From the NCBI GenBank assembly GCA_021323655.1, contig JAJPKO010000034.1, positions 1 through 64,000 of the forward strand: a stretch of 64,000 nucleotides of DNA, in the 5' to 3' direction. The notes under the pieces are model-generated. The model was not told the DNA's origin, searched no databases, and was given only the letters and a program-made list of their open reading frames with translations. Positions 18,875-27,337 of the stretch are shown piece by piece. The stretch is from Acidobacteriaceae bacterium (GTDB lineage Bacteria > Acidobacteriota > Terriglobia > Terriglobales > Acidobacteriaceae). Position numbers and translations under genes: made by a program. The first letter of the stretch is position 1, and each line of letters starts with the position of its first letter.

Positions 18875-19639
18875 TTATGCGAGGGCGGTGGAAATTTCTG
18901 CAAGGATGGCGCTGGCGGTGGCGGCTGGGTCGGGGGACTGGGTGATGGGACGGCCTACGACGAGGTAGTCGGCCCCGGCGGCGAGGGCGGCAGAGGGAGT
19001 GGCGATGCGTTTCTGGTCGCCGATGTCAGCGCCTGCAGGGCGGATGCCGGGTGTGACCAGGATGGAGCCGGGGAGTTCACGGCGCATGCGGGCAGCTTCT
19101 TCCGGGCTGCAGACGAGTCCGAGGATTCCGGCAGAATGGGCGGCCTTTGCCAGCCGGAGGGCCTGTTCTGCGGGAGAGGTGGAGATGCCAGTGGCGGAAA
19201 GCTGGGCTGCGTCCATGCTGGTAAGAACGGTGACGGCGAGCAGGCGCGGGGCGTGGGGCTGGGAGGCTACGGCTTCGGCTGCGGCCTGGAGCATGGCCGG
19301 GCCTCCGGATGCGTGTACGGTGAGCAGGTCAGCACCGAGCGCGGAAACAGAGCGGACGGCCCCGGCGACGGTGTTGGGAATGTCGTGCAGCTTAAGGTCG
19401 AGAAAGACGGAGAAGCCCTGCTGCCGGAGCTGTTCGACAATGGCGTTGCCGGCAGACAGATAGAGTTCGAGGCCTACTTTAAACCAGCGGCAGAGGCCTT
19501 CGAGCTTCGAGACAAAGGCCAGGGCCTTTTCCGCGGAGGGGAAGTCGAGAGCGACGATGAGCTTGTCCTGGGGCGTGCGGCCCTGCGCGGAAGGCAGATC
19601 ACGCGCAGGGATGTCCTGAGGGTTTTGCGAAGCGGCCAT
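18875..19639 (-). CDS. pyrF: Orotidine 5'-phosphate decarboxylase PyrF
   Basis: Decarboxylates OMP to UMP, the last step of pyrimidine synthesis. A 254-residue barrel with LIVALDFPS, FKVGLELY, the catalytic FLDLKLHDIPNT (Lys/Asp tetrad), LTVHASGG, VTVLTSMD, TPGIRPAGAD and the phosphate-binding YLVVGRPIT. The first 24 residues are a short non-family extension. It lies just downstream of the RlpA-like gene with a 13-bp gap, so the two are probably co-transcribed. Confidence 0.95.
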   Translation of the reverse strand: MAASQNPQDIPARDLPSAQGRTPQDKLIVALDFPSAEKALAFVSKLEGLCRWFKVGLELYLSAGNAIVEQLRQQGFSVFLDLKLHDIPNTVAGAVRSVSALGADLLTVHASGGPAMLQAAAEAVASQPHAPRLLAVTVLTSMDAAQLSATGISTSPAEQALRLAKAAHSAGILGLVCSPEEAARMRRELPGSILVTPGIRPAGADIGDQKRIATPSAALAAGADYLVVGRPITQSPDPAATASAILAEISTALA

Positions 19640-19652
19640 CTCGAAGACAATT

Positions 19653-20186
19653 TTACGGCTTAACCGTAACGGGCGACAGCGGGTACTGGAGCTGTGCCAG
19701 ATTGGTCTTCGGATTTACCAGGTCAATACGGACCGGGGCCGTACCTCTATTGCTGAAACCAAGGAAGCGCGCGGCGGCGTAAGAGAGGTCCACGATACGG
19801 TTCTGCGGCATAGGGCCGCGGTCATTCACGCGGACGACGACGGACTTGTGATTGTTAAGGTTGGTGACGCGGACGATGGAGCCTAAGGGCAGGCTGCGGT
19901 GCGCGCAGGTGAGCTTGTTCATGTCGTAGTCTTCACCGCTGGCGGTCTGCTGGCCCTGAAAGTCCTCGCCATACCAGGAGGCGCGCCCGATTTGATACCA
20001 ATGGCGCTTTTTGGGGGCCTTTTTAGTTTCGGGGCCTTGGTCGGGGACCGCAGATGGCTGCGGGTTGGTTGCTGCCGGGAGTCCGGCCTTGACACTGAAG
20101 AGGCCGACAACGGCCGTCAGCAACACTCCAGCGTAGGTCGAGAGTTTTGGATTTCGTCTGCTCGTATCAGTTGCGATAGCGGTCAT
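19653..20186 (-). CDS. rlpA: RlpA-like septal-ring/DPBB protein
   Basis: 177 residues. An N-terminal hydrophobic segment (about 15-38) exports or anchors the protein. A Lys-rich linker follows and then a double-psi beta-barrel domain: RASWYGEDFQGQQTASGE, LTCAHRSLPLGS, VRVNDRGP and IVDLSYAAARFLGF are the RlpA core, including the Asp used by lytic members. There is no C-terminal SPOR domain and no obvious lipobox, so it is a short RlpA-like protein rather than full RlpA. It probably acts on peptidoglycan in the periplasm. Confidence 0.88.
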   Translation of the reverse strand: MTAIATDTSRRNPKLSTYAGVLLTAVVGLFSVKAGLPAATNPQPSAVPDQGPETKKAPKKRHWYQIGRASWYGEDFQGQQTASGEDYDMNKLTCAHRSLPLGSIVRVTNLNNHKSVVVRVNDRGPMPQNRIVDLSYAAARFLGFSNRGTAPVRIDLVNPKTNLAQLQYPLSPVTVKP

Positions 20187-20362
20187 ATTCCTCCTTTAAG
20201 GATTGTAGGTAGGCAGATGACCTAAGTCAAACAAAAATCGAGGCTTGCAGAATTTTTTACTTGCAAAACCATCCTGCCTGTGGTAGGAGGGGCTGACTGC
20301 TGTGGCCCATCTCAGGCGGCTTTTATGTGAGCATCTGAGCTTGACCTTATGATGTAAGGGCG

Positions 20363-21199
20363 ATGAATGAGGCTGCCCTTCCAGCTTGCGAAAGAGACGT
20401 TTGGCCCATAGCGCTGACGATTGCGGGTTTTGATCCGTCGTCGGGTGCGGGCATTTCGGCGGACCTGAAGGTGTTTGCGGCGCACCGGGTGTATGGGATG
20501 GCGTGCATTACGGCGCTGACGGTGCAGTCCACTTTGGGGGTGAGGCGAGTTGAGCCGGTAGAGGCGGCGACGGTGCGGGAGATGCTCGCATGTTTGCGGG
20601 AGGACGCGGTCCCTGCCGGGGTGAAGATTGGAATGCTGGCCACGGCCGGAATAGTGGACGAGGTGGCGGAGTTTCTGGCGTTTGGCGGAGTTGTGCGGGA
20701 GAGGGTGGTGCTGGATCCAGTGGTGCGGTCGAGTTCAGGACGGGAGCTGCTGGACCGGGAGGGAGTGGTCCGGCTGCGGGCCGAGTTGCTGGGGCGTGTG
20801 GGATGGGTGACTCCCAATGTAGATGAGCTGGCGGTGCTGGTTGGGGCGGCGCCTTTGGAGCGGGAGGATGTGCCACGGGCGGCGGCAGAGCTGGGGCGGG
20901 CGTATCCGGGACTGCATGTGCTGGTGACGGGTGGGGAGATGGAGCGGCCGGATGACTTTCTGCTTCTGCCTTCGGGCGAGAGCGTATGGCTGGAGGGGAG
21001 CCGGGTGGAGACGACTTCGACGCATGGGACGGGATGTGCGTTGTCATCTGCGCTACTGTGTGAGTTGATTGCGGGTAAGGGGCCGGAAGCGGCAGCGCGG
21101 GATGCGAAGGAGTATGTTACGAAGGCGCTGAGGGCGGCTTATGCGGTGGGGCGGGGACGAGGGCCGATGGACCATCTGTTTGGAATGTGCATGGGTTGA
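20363..21199 (+). CDS. thiD: Hydroxymethylpyrimidine/phosphomethylpyrimidine kinase ThiD
   Basis: Phosphorylates HMP and HMP-phosphate to HMP-diphosphate for thiamine synthesis. A 278-residue ribokinase-like fold with IAGFDPSSGAGISADLK, ITALTVQST, the conserved Met-Ala pocket, LDPVVRSSSGRELLD, TPNVDELAVLVG and the anion hole THGTGCALSSAL. Third codon positions are extremely G-rich, which creates long shadow frames on the other strand. It is not linked to thiE here. Confidence 0.94.
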   Translation: MNEAALPACERDVWPIALTIAGFDPSSGAGISADLKVFAAHRVYGMACITALTVQSTLGVRRVEPVEAATVREMLACLREDAVPAGVKIGMLATAGIVDEVAEFLAFGGVVRERVVLDPVVRSSSGRELLDREGVVRLRAELLGRVGWVTPNVDELAVLVGAAPLEREDVPRAAAELGRAYPGLHVLVTGGEMERPDDFLLLPSGESVWLEGSRVETTSTHGTGCALSSALLCELIAGKGPEAAARDAKEYVTKALRAAYAVGRGRGPMDHLFGMCMG

Positions 21200-21254
21200 A
21201 TCAAGGCTGTCTCGTTGCGCATCTGTATCTCAGTACAATTGATACAGCGCGTCT

Positions 21255-23201
21255 ATGGCCGAGCAGGAGAAGCCGAAATCCGCACAAATGCAAGAAGATG
21301 ACGTTGTCGGCAAGGCGTATGACAGCCGGCTGATGCGGCGCCTTATCCGTTATCTCTACCCCTACAAGTGGGCAGCTCTCACGTCGCTGGTGGCGGTGTT
21401 GCTGAAGGCAGCGCTGGACGTTCTTGGGCCATACCTGACCAAAGTAGCTGTGGATCGCTACATGACGGCGCAGCCTGCGACGAAGCAGTCGTGGCTGGCG
21501 CACCATTTGAGTGCGAATGCGGTGACGGGGATTACGCAACTGGCCATACTCTACCTGGGCGCGCTGGTGCTGAGTTATTTTCTGGAATTTGTGCAGACCT
21601 ACCTGATGCAGTGGACCGGGCAGAAGGTGATGTTTGACATGCGCAGTCAGATTTTCCGGCACCTGCAATACATGCACGTGGGATTTTTTGACCGCAACCC
21701 GGTGGGGAGGCTAGTGACGAGGCTGACCAGCGATGTGGACGCGCTGAATGAGATGTTCACATCGGGCGTGTTCGCCATTTTTGAAGACATTTTTGTGCTC
21801 ACCGGCATCGTGATTGTGATGCTGCGGATGAGCTGGTGGCTGGCGCTGCTGGCCTTTGCAGTGCTGCCGCTCATTCTGCTGGTGACGCGGGTCTTCCGGA
21901 AGCATGTGCGCGATTCGTATCGGCGTATACGGACGGCGATTGCGAAGATCAACTCGTATACGCAGGAGCACATCAGCGGGATGACCGTGGTGCAGCTCTT
22001 TAATCGGCAGAAGCGGTCATTTGAGCAGTTCTCGAAGGTCAACCGGCAGCACATGGATGCGTTCAAGGACGCGATTCTGGCGTATGCGCTGTACTATCCG
22101 GCGGTAGAGCTGCTGAGCTCGATTGCGATTGCGATTGTAATCTGGCGTGGCGGTTATGGGGTGCTGCATGCGACGGTTTCGCTGGGCGTGCTGGTGGCCT
22201 TTATGCAGTATGCGCAGCGGTTCTTCCGGCCGATCCAGGACCTGAGCGAGAAATACAACATTCTGCAGGCGGCGATGGCGGCGAGCGAGCGCATCTTTAA
22301 GCTGCTGGACACGCAGCCGGAGATTGTTTCGCCAGAGCAGACGAAAGAGGGCGACGGGTCAGGGCGCATCGAGTTTCGCGATGTGTGGTTTACGTACCAG
22401 AAGCTGACGGATGAGCAAAGGCTGCGCATAGCCGCCGCTGACGCGGCTGGGCTGGCAACGATGGAAGACGTGGAGTGGACCCTGCGCGACGTCTCGTTTG
22501 TGATTGAGCCGGACCAGACAGCGGCCATAGTTGGCCATACCGGGGCGGGCAAGACGACGATCATTAGCCTGATGATGCGGTTTTATGATATTCAGCACGG
22601 AAGTATTCTGATAGATGGCCTGGATGTTCGCCAGCATGATTTGAAGCGGCTGCGGCAGCGCTTTGGCGTGGTGCTGCAGGACCCGTTCCTGTTTACCGGG
22701 ACGATTGCGGAGAACATTCGGCTGGGTTCGTGTTGGATCACAGACCAGCGTATGGAAGAGGCCGCCGATGAGGTCAACGTCTGTGACTTCATCCACTCGC
22801 TTCCGGGAGGCTTTTCGGAACCGCTTCATGAGCGTGGCAATGGCCTCTCGACCGGACAGAAACAGCTCATCAACTTTGCCCGCGCCCTGGCCCACGATCC
22901 CCGCATTCTGATTCTTGATGAAGCCACTTCTAGCGTAGATACCGAAACGGAGATGCGCGTAAGGCTGGCACTGGAGCGTATGGTAGAGGGCCGGACTTCG
23001 GTGATTATTGCGCACAGGCTTTCGACGGTGCAGCGGGCGGATGTGATTCTGGTGATGCACAAGGGCAAGCTGCGGGAGATGGGGACACATCAGGAGCTGC
23101 TGGCGCAGCGCGGGCTCTATTGGAAGCTGTACCAGCTCCAGTACAAGGACCAGGAATTTGGGGACATCGCCTTGCAACCAGGGCTGGTGGTAGGGGACTA
23201 G
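21255..23201 (+). CDS. ABC exporter, fused permease-ATPase (MsbA/LmrA type)
   Basis: A 648-residue half-transporter. Six hydrophobic helices lie between residues 35 and 325, and an ATPase domain follows from about 370. The ATPase shows Walker A (GHTGAGKTT, about 427-435), Q-loop (VVLQDPFLF), signature (LSTGQKQLINFA), Walker B (ILILDEATS) and the H-loop (IIAHRLST). It should act as a homodimer in the inner membrane. An insertion between permease and Walker A (around QKLTDEQRLRIAAADAAG) is unusual. With lpxB 300 bp downstream a lipid or glycolipid substrate is possible, but the sequence does not fix it. Confidence 0.93.
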   Translation: MAEQEKPKSAQMQEDDVVGKAYDSRLMRRLIRYLYPYKWAALTSLVAVLLKAALDVLGPYLTKVAVDRYMTAQPATKQSWLAHHLSANAVTGITQLAILYLGALVLSYFLEFVQTYLMQWTGQKVMFDMRSQIFRHLQYMHVGFFDRNPVGRLVTRLTSDVDALNEMFTSGVFAIFEDIFVLTGIVIVMLRMSWWLALLAFAVLPLILLVTRVFRKHVRDSYRRIRTAIAKINSYTQEHISGMTVVQLFNRQKRSFEQFSKVNRQHMDAFKDAILAYALYYPAVELLSSIAIAIVIWRGGYGVLHATVSLGVLVAFMQYAQRFFRPIQDLSEKYNILQAAMAASERIFKLLDTQPEIVSPEQTKEGDGSGRIEFRDVWFTYQKLTDEQRLRIAAADAAGLATMEDVEWTLRDVSFVIEPDQTAAIVGHTGAGKTTIISLMMRFYDIQHGSILIDGLDVRQHDLKRLRQRFGVVLQDPFLFTGTIAENIRLGSCWITDQRMEEAADEVNVCDFIHSLPGGFSEPLHERGNGLSTGQKQLINFARALAHDPRILILDEATSSVDTETEMRVRLALERMVEGRTSVIIAHRLSTVQRADVILVMHKGKLREMGTHQELLAQRGLYWKLYQLQYKDQEFGDIALQPGLVVGD

Positions 23202-23221
23202 CGGTACGGTATATTGGGTCT

Positions 23222-23509
23222 ATGAGCGTTGTGGATGATGTGCGGAAGGTGCTTCAGGATTTCCCCGCTCCGGAACAGCGGGCGATCTCGGTGTGCCTGG
23301 GTGCGACTGAAGCCAGAATGAGTGATCAGTTCGCGCATGTTGACCCGCGCTTTACCGCCATGGACCAAAGGCTTACGCAATTGGAGTTACAACTCCAGCA
23401 AGGTAAGCAGGACATTTTTCGGGCGATCAACGCTCTTGCCGACTACAAAACGCCTTCCGAACGTGTGACACGCATCGAGTCAAAGGAAGCTCAAACCCAT
23501 TCGCTTTGA
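23222..23509 (+). CDS. Small unknown coiled-coil protein
   Basis: A 95-residue protein starting 20 bp after the ABC exporter. The middle (residues 35-70) has heptad-like spacing of Met, Leu and Ile with Gln-rich flanks, as in a short coiled coil. No membrane segment or motif is seen. It lies between the exporter and lpxB on the same strand, 10 bp before lpxB, and so may be part of their transcript. It could also be a spurious frame, but its codon use matches the neighbours. Confidence 0.5.
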   Translation: MSVVDDVRKVLQDFPAPEQRAISVCLGATEARMSDQFAHVDPRFTAMDQRLTQLELQLQQGKQDIFRAINALADYKTPSERVTRIESKEAQTHSL

Positions 23510-23519
23510 TGGGGCCAAC

Positions 23520-24674
23520 TTGCAACTCCATACCCAGTCCAGAATTTTTTTGTCCGCTGGAGAAGCCAGCGGCGAGAATTATGCCGCGCAATTGATTCCT
23601 GCGATCCGGCAACTTGCACCTCAGGCGGAGTTTTTTGGGCTGGGCGGACGACGGATGGAGGCGCTGGGTTTCCGGCGCATTGTGCGGGCGGAAGATGTGG
23701 CAGTGATGGGCATTACTGAGATCATCCGGCATATCCCGCACATTTATGCGGAGTACCGCAAGCTCAGGGCGAGCATTGCCGCTGAGCGGCCGGATGCTGC
23801 CATTCTGATTGATTTTCCTGATGTGAACCTGTCACTGGCGCGGACATTGCACCGGCTGAAGATTCCGGTGATTTATTTTGTAAGCCCGCAGCTCTGGGCG
23901 TGGAAGAAGTACCGCATCCGGAAGGTGCAGCGTTATGTGGACCGGATGCTGGTCATCTTTCCCTTTGAAGAAAGCTTTTACCGGGAGCATAACGTAGAGG
24001 CGCGATTTGTGGGGCACCCGCTGGTTGAAGTGCCGCTGCCTTCGATCTCACGTAACGAGTTTGCTGCCCAGCATGGGCTCGACCCGTCCAAAGAATGGGT
24101 AGGGCTGCTGCCTGGCAGCCGCTTCAAGGAGCTCCGCCTCAACCTTCCGGAAATGATTGAAGCCGCGCGACAGATCGGTGGGGACTATGAATATCTGCTG
24201 CCGGTTGCGCCGACGCTGACTCCGGAACAGGTGGGGCACGTTCGGAGCATGCTTCACCAGGCGAATCCTCGAATTGTTATCACCCATGATGCGCGGGCGG
24301 TGCTGCACCACTCGCGCGCGAGTATGGTGGCCAGTGGAACAGCCACCGTCGAGGCAGCCCTGATTGGCAATCCGTTTATTGTGGTCTACCGCGTCTCCAG
24401 ATTGACGTATGCTGTTGCCAGGCGGGTGGTCAAGGTGCCGCATGTGGCCATGGTAAATTTGATTGCCGGGCGCGAGGTGGTCCCTGAGCTCATCCAGAAC
24501 GACTTTACTGCCGCGAATGCCGTCTCACACTTGCGTCCTTTGCTGGAAGATGAGGCGGCGCGGAGCAGGATGAAGCAGGACCTGGCTACGGTGGCCGCAT
24601 TGCTGCACACAGAAAAAAGCCCGATTGAACAAGTGGCGCGCATCACAATAGAGTTGGCGAGTTCAGCACGATGA
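23520..24674 (+). CDS. lpxB: Lipid-A-disaccharide synthase LpxB
   Basis: Condenses UDP-2,3-diacylglucosamine and lipid X to the disaccharide of lipid A at the inner membrane (GT19). 384 residues with LSAGEASGENYAAQL, FGLGGRRMEALGF, VAVMGITEI, IDFPDVNLSL, YFVSPQLWAWK, FEESFYREHNVEARFVGHPLVE, LLPGSRFKEL and ASGTATVEAAL, which are all family landmarks. The start is a TTG at 23520; no better ATG precedes the conserved FLSAGE strand. It establishes that the organism makes lipopolysaccharide. Its stop overlaps the next gene's ATG. Confidence 0.95.
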   Translation: MQLHTQSRIFLSAGEASGENYAAQLIPAIRQLAPQAEFFGLGGRRMEALGFRRIVRAEDVAVMGITEIIRHIPHIYAEYRKLRASIAAERPDAAILIDFPDVNLSLARTLHRLKIPVIYFVSPQLWAWKKYRIRKVQRYVDRMLVIFPFEESFYREHNVEARFVGHPLVEVPLPSISRNEFAAQHGLDPSKEWVGLLPGSRFKELRLNLPEMIEAARQIGGDYEYLLPVAPTLTPEQVGHVRSMLHQANPRIVITHDARAVLHHSRASMVASGTATVEAALIGNPFIVVYRVSRLTYAVARRVVKVPHVAMVNLIAGREVVPELIQNDFTAANAVSHLRPLLEDEAARSRMKQDLATVAALLHTEKSPIEQVARITIELASSAR

Positions 24675-26665
24675 AGACACTGATATCTGACAACAGCCCC
24701 GTCCCTGGAATTTTTTCGCGCTTACTTCTGAGGCGACCTGAAGCGTTTTTAGTGCTTCTGCTTGTGTTTTCTGCGCCGTTGTTCGCCCAACAGAAGCCGC
24801 TGATTGACATTACCGGATATACGATTGATGCGCAGCTTTCGCCTTCGGACCATAGGCTTTCCGCCACAGCGCGCGTGACTTTTACAGCGCTGGACAACTC
24901 TGACAACGCGATCTTTGAACTCCATGGCGCCCTGAAGGTGGAGAAAGTTGCCGATACTTCCGGCAAGGCGCTCACGGGCGAGCGTGGTCAGAATGCGACG
25001 GTCATCGTGACGCCGCCATCACCTTTGGTGAAAGGACAACAATATACATGGGCGTTTACCTACGGCGGGGTGCTAGACGATGGGTCAGGCAGCCCGGTAG
25101 AGGGGCTGAAACTCGCGCATGTGGGTGACCCTATCAGCTATCTGCTGTATCCGGGACGCTGGTTTCCGATGACTGGGTTCCTGACGGACCGGTTTACGGC
25201 GGACATTCACGTGAAAGTTCCCGCGGGATATCACGTGATCGGGAGCGGCGCGACCACTTCTGCGAGTGGGGAATATGACTTCCACTGGGCGAAGTCCGGA
25301 TTTCCGGGAACGATTATCGCCGGCAAGTTCGCGCCTCCGGTTTCGGCCGCACCCAACATCCATATCTATACGACGGATGCGCACAAGCAGGCTGCGCAGG
25401 ATTACGGACAGGCTGCGCTGCGCGAATTCGCTTACTTCACCAGCACGTTTGGCGTGCCGGACTCGACGCAGTTGAATGTGGTCGAGCTGCCGGACGATAC
25501 CGTGCATGTATGGTGGGCGCCGGAGATTGCTGCGGTTGCGGGTTCCTATATCGGCAGCAACATCAACAGCTACCGGCTGCTCGCGAATACGATTGCGCAC
25601 CAGTGGTGGGGAAACCAGGTGAGTCCGGCGACGCTGAATGATGCGTGGCTTGAGAATGGCATGTCTCGCTACGCGGAGCTGATGTATCTGGAGGACCAGG
25701 CAGGGCGTAATGCGCTGAATTCTGCGATTCAGGACGTTTCTGCCAGCGCGCTTGCCTATGACACGATTCCGCTGACCAGCGCCGGGCGGCTCGCGCCGTT
25801 CTCGCCGCAGTTCCAGGCGATGACACTGGACAAAGGCGGCATGGTCTTTCACATGCTGCGCTGGGAAGTGGGCGAGGACAGCTTTTTAAAGGTCCTTCGC
25901 GCAGTCCTGACGCAGTACAAAGATCAGCCGGTGAAGACCAGTGATTTTGAAAAGCTGGCCGAGGCGCAGTCGCAGCAGCAGCTTACTCCATTTTTTGCGC
26001 AGTGGCTGGATGGCACGGGTGCGCCGCAGTTCACAAACAAGTATGCCGTCTACCGGCTTGGGAACAATAAAGGCTTCCGCACGATTGGCGAGATCCAGCA
26101 GGACCTTGATCTTTTCAACATGCCGGTGGAACTGCGCATTGAGACGGACGGAAAGACCGAGGAGCGCCGCATTGATGTGGTGGGGTCGGACTCGCAGTTT
26201 GTGGTGGACACCTTCGGGCGGCCGCGACATATCACGATTGATCCGGACAACTGGATCCTGAAGAACTCGCCTGACATGCAGGTGCGCGTGCATATCCTGC
26301 GAGGGCAGAACCTGGTTTCGGCAGGAGATCTGACGGGGGCACTGGCTGAATATCAGAATGCGCTGAAGGCCAATCCGAACAGCTCACTGGCGAGCTACCG
26401 TATTGGCGAAGTGCTCTTTACGATGCGGAACTATCAGGCCTCGATCAATGCGTATCGCGATGCGCTGCGCGGAGATGATGATCCAAAGTGGACCGAGGTC
26501 TGGAGTCATATTCAGATTGGCAAAATCTTTGATGTAACCGGACAGCGCGACCGCGCAATTCCGGAATACCGCCAGGCATTGCAGACCAATGACAACACGG
26601 GCGGCGCTTTAAATGAGGCGCGAAAGTATCTGCAGACGCCGTACAAGAGGCCGGACAACGAGTAG
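24671..26665 (+). CDS. M1-family peptidase homologue with disrupted zinc site, C-terminal TPR
   Basis: 664 residues. A signal-type hydrophobic segment (about 22-40, ending LFAQQ) points to export. Residues 45-210 are the M1 N-terminal beta domain and 210-480 the thermolysin-like domain. The canonical HExxH(Q)WxG zinc/catalytic motif reads NTIAHQWWGN at residues 306-315: the first His and the catalytic Glu are replaced, while the second His (H310) and the downstream Glu of WLENG are kept. The GxMEN exopeptidase motif is also not recognisable. Two TPR-like repeats lie at about 548-655. It is probably an inactive binding protein. The ATG overlaps the lpxB stop as ATGA. Confidence 0.8.
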   Translation: MKTLISDNSPVPGIFSRLLLRRPEAFLVLLLVFSAPLFAQQKPLIDITGYTIDAQLSPSDHRLSATARVTFTALDNSDNAIFELHGALKVEKVADTSGKALTGERGQNATVIVTPPSPLVKGQQYTWAFTYGGVLDDGSGSPVEGLKLAHVGDPISYLLYPGRWFPMTGFLTDRFTADIHVKVPAGYHVIGSGATTSASGEYDFHWAKSGFPGTIIAGKFAPPVSAAPNIHIYTTDAHKQAAQDYGQAALREFAYFTSTFGVPDSTQLNVVELPDDTVHVWWAPEIAAVAGSYIGSNINSYRLLANTIAHQWWGNQVSPATLNDAWLENGMSRYAELMYLEDQAGRNALNSAIQDVSASALAYDTIPLTSAGRLAPFSPQFQAMTLDKGGMVFHMLRWEVGEDSFLKVLRAVLTQYKDQPVKTSDFEKLAEAQSQQQLTPFFAQWLDGTGAPQFTNKYAVYRLGNNKGFRTIGEIQQDLDLFNMPVELRIETDGKTEERRIDVVGSDSQFVVDTFGRPRHITIDPDNWILKNSPDMQVRVHILRGQNLVSAGDLTGALAEYQNALKANPNSSLASYRIGEVLFTMRNYQASINAYRDALRGDDDPKWTEVWSHIQIGKIFDVTGQRDRAIPEYRQALQTNDNTGGALNEARKYLQTPYKRPDNE

Positions 26666-26675
26666 AGTGCCTGCC

Positions 26676-26703
26676 CACAGCCCATACAGACCTATGGCCT
26701 GTG
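26676..26703 (+). terminator. Hairpin after the M1-like gene (possible terminator)
   Basis: An 11-bp stem with one mismatch (CACAGCCCATA / TATGGCCTGTG) and a 6-base loop begins 10 bp after the stop at 26665. There is no T-tract, so it would be an atypical terminator or an mRNA 3' stabiliser. Confidence 0.45.
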
Positions 26704-26764
26704 CGGCATGATGGGTCGAGATAATTACCTCCGATGACCGCCCTGGGATACAATGGGTTTCCTG

Positions 26765-27139
26765 ATGGCGCGGACCCATTTTCAATCCGTGGATGAGTAC
26801 ATTGCATTGCAGCCTGAATCTTCGCGTGCTGTGCTGGAGCAGGTGCGTCATGCCATTCGCAGGGCATTACCGAAGGCTGAAGAGACGATCTCGTACCAGA
26901 TTCCTGCGTACAAATTGAACGACGCGGTGGTGATTTATTTTGCCGGGTGGAAGAAGCACTATTCGATCTATCCGGCCTCTGGTTTGCTGATCGAGGAGTT
27001 TGGGGATGAGCTTGCGCAGTATGAGATCAGCAAGGGGACGATCCGGTTTCCTCTGGGGGAGAGTGTTCCGGTGAAGTTGATTGAGCGGATTGCGAAGTTT
27101 CGGGCGAAAGAGGCTCGTGAGCGCAAAGAGAAGGTGTGA
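26765..27139 (+). CDS. DUF1801 / YdhG-type small protein
   Basis: 124 residues from the ATG at 26765 (an in-frame ATG at 26753 adds four residues). The family features are FQSVDEYIALQPE at the start, then VRHAIRRALPKAEETISYQIPAYKL, KKHYSIYP and GTIRFPLGESVP, followed by a Lys/Arg-rich tail. Members resemble frataxin-like iron chaperones structurally, but the function is not firmly known. It appears to be a single-gene unit. Confidence 0.82.
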   Translation: MARTHFQSVDEYIALQPESSRAVLEQVRHAIRRALPKAEETISYQIPAYKLNDAVVIYFAGWKKHYSIYPASGLLIEEFGDELAQYEISKGTIRFPLGESVPVKLIERIAKFRAKEARERKEKV

Positions 27140-27189
27140 AGGGGTTTCCTTTCGGCGGTCAAGGGCGCATGAACTGAAAGTCCATGCGG

Positions 27190-27327
27190 GCTTTCGGCTG
27201 CGCCTCAGGATGGGCGCCGGGGGTGTTCTGCTTTCTGCATCCTGCAGAGGTTGTTGTTTGCGCAACAACTCGCATCGCCCGGGTGTGCAGGTCCCTCGGC
27301 TTCGCTGCGCTCCACGCAGGATGACGA
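27190..27327. repeat. Two degenerate copies of a GC-rich intergenic repeat
   Basis: The gap between the DUF1801 gene and the SDR gene contains two related stretches, about 27190-27212 and 27293-27327. Both follow the pattern CGGCTxCGCTxCxCAGGATG, with an inverted TTGTTG...CAACAA element between them (about 27251-27268). This pattern looks like the small dispersed intergenic repeats I associate with acidobacterial genomes, but only this locus can be seen here. Confidence 0.4.
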
Positions 27328-27337
27328 AACTACGTGC

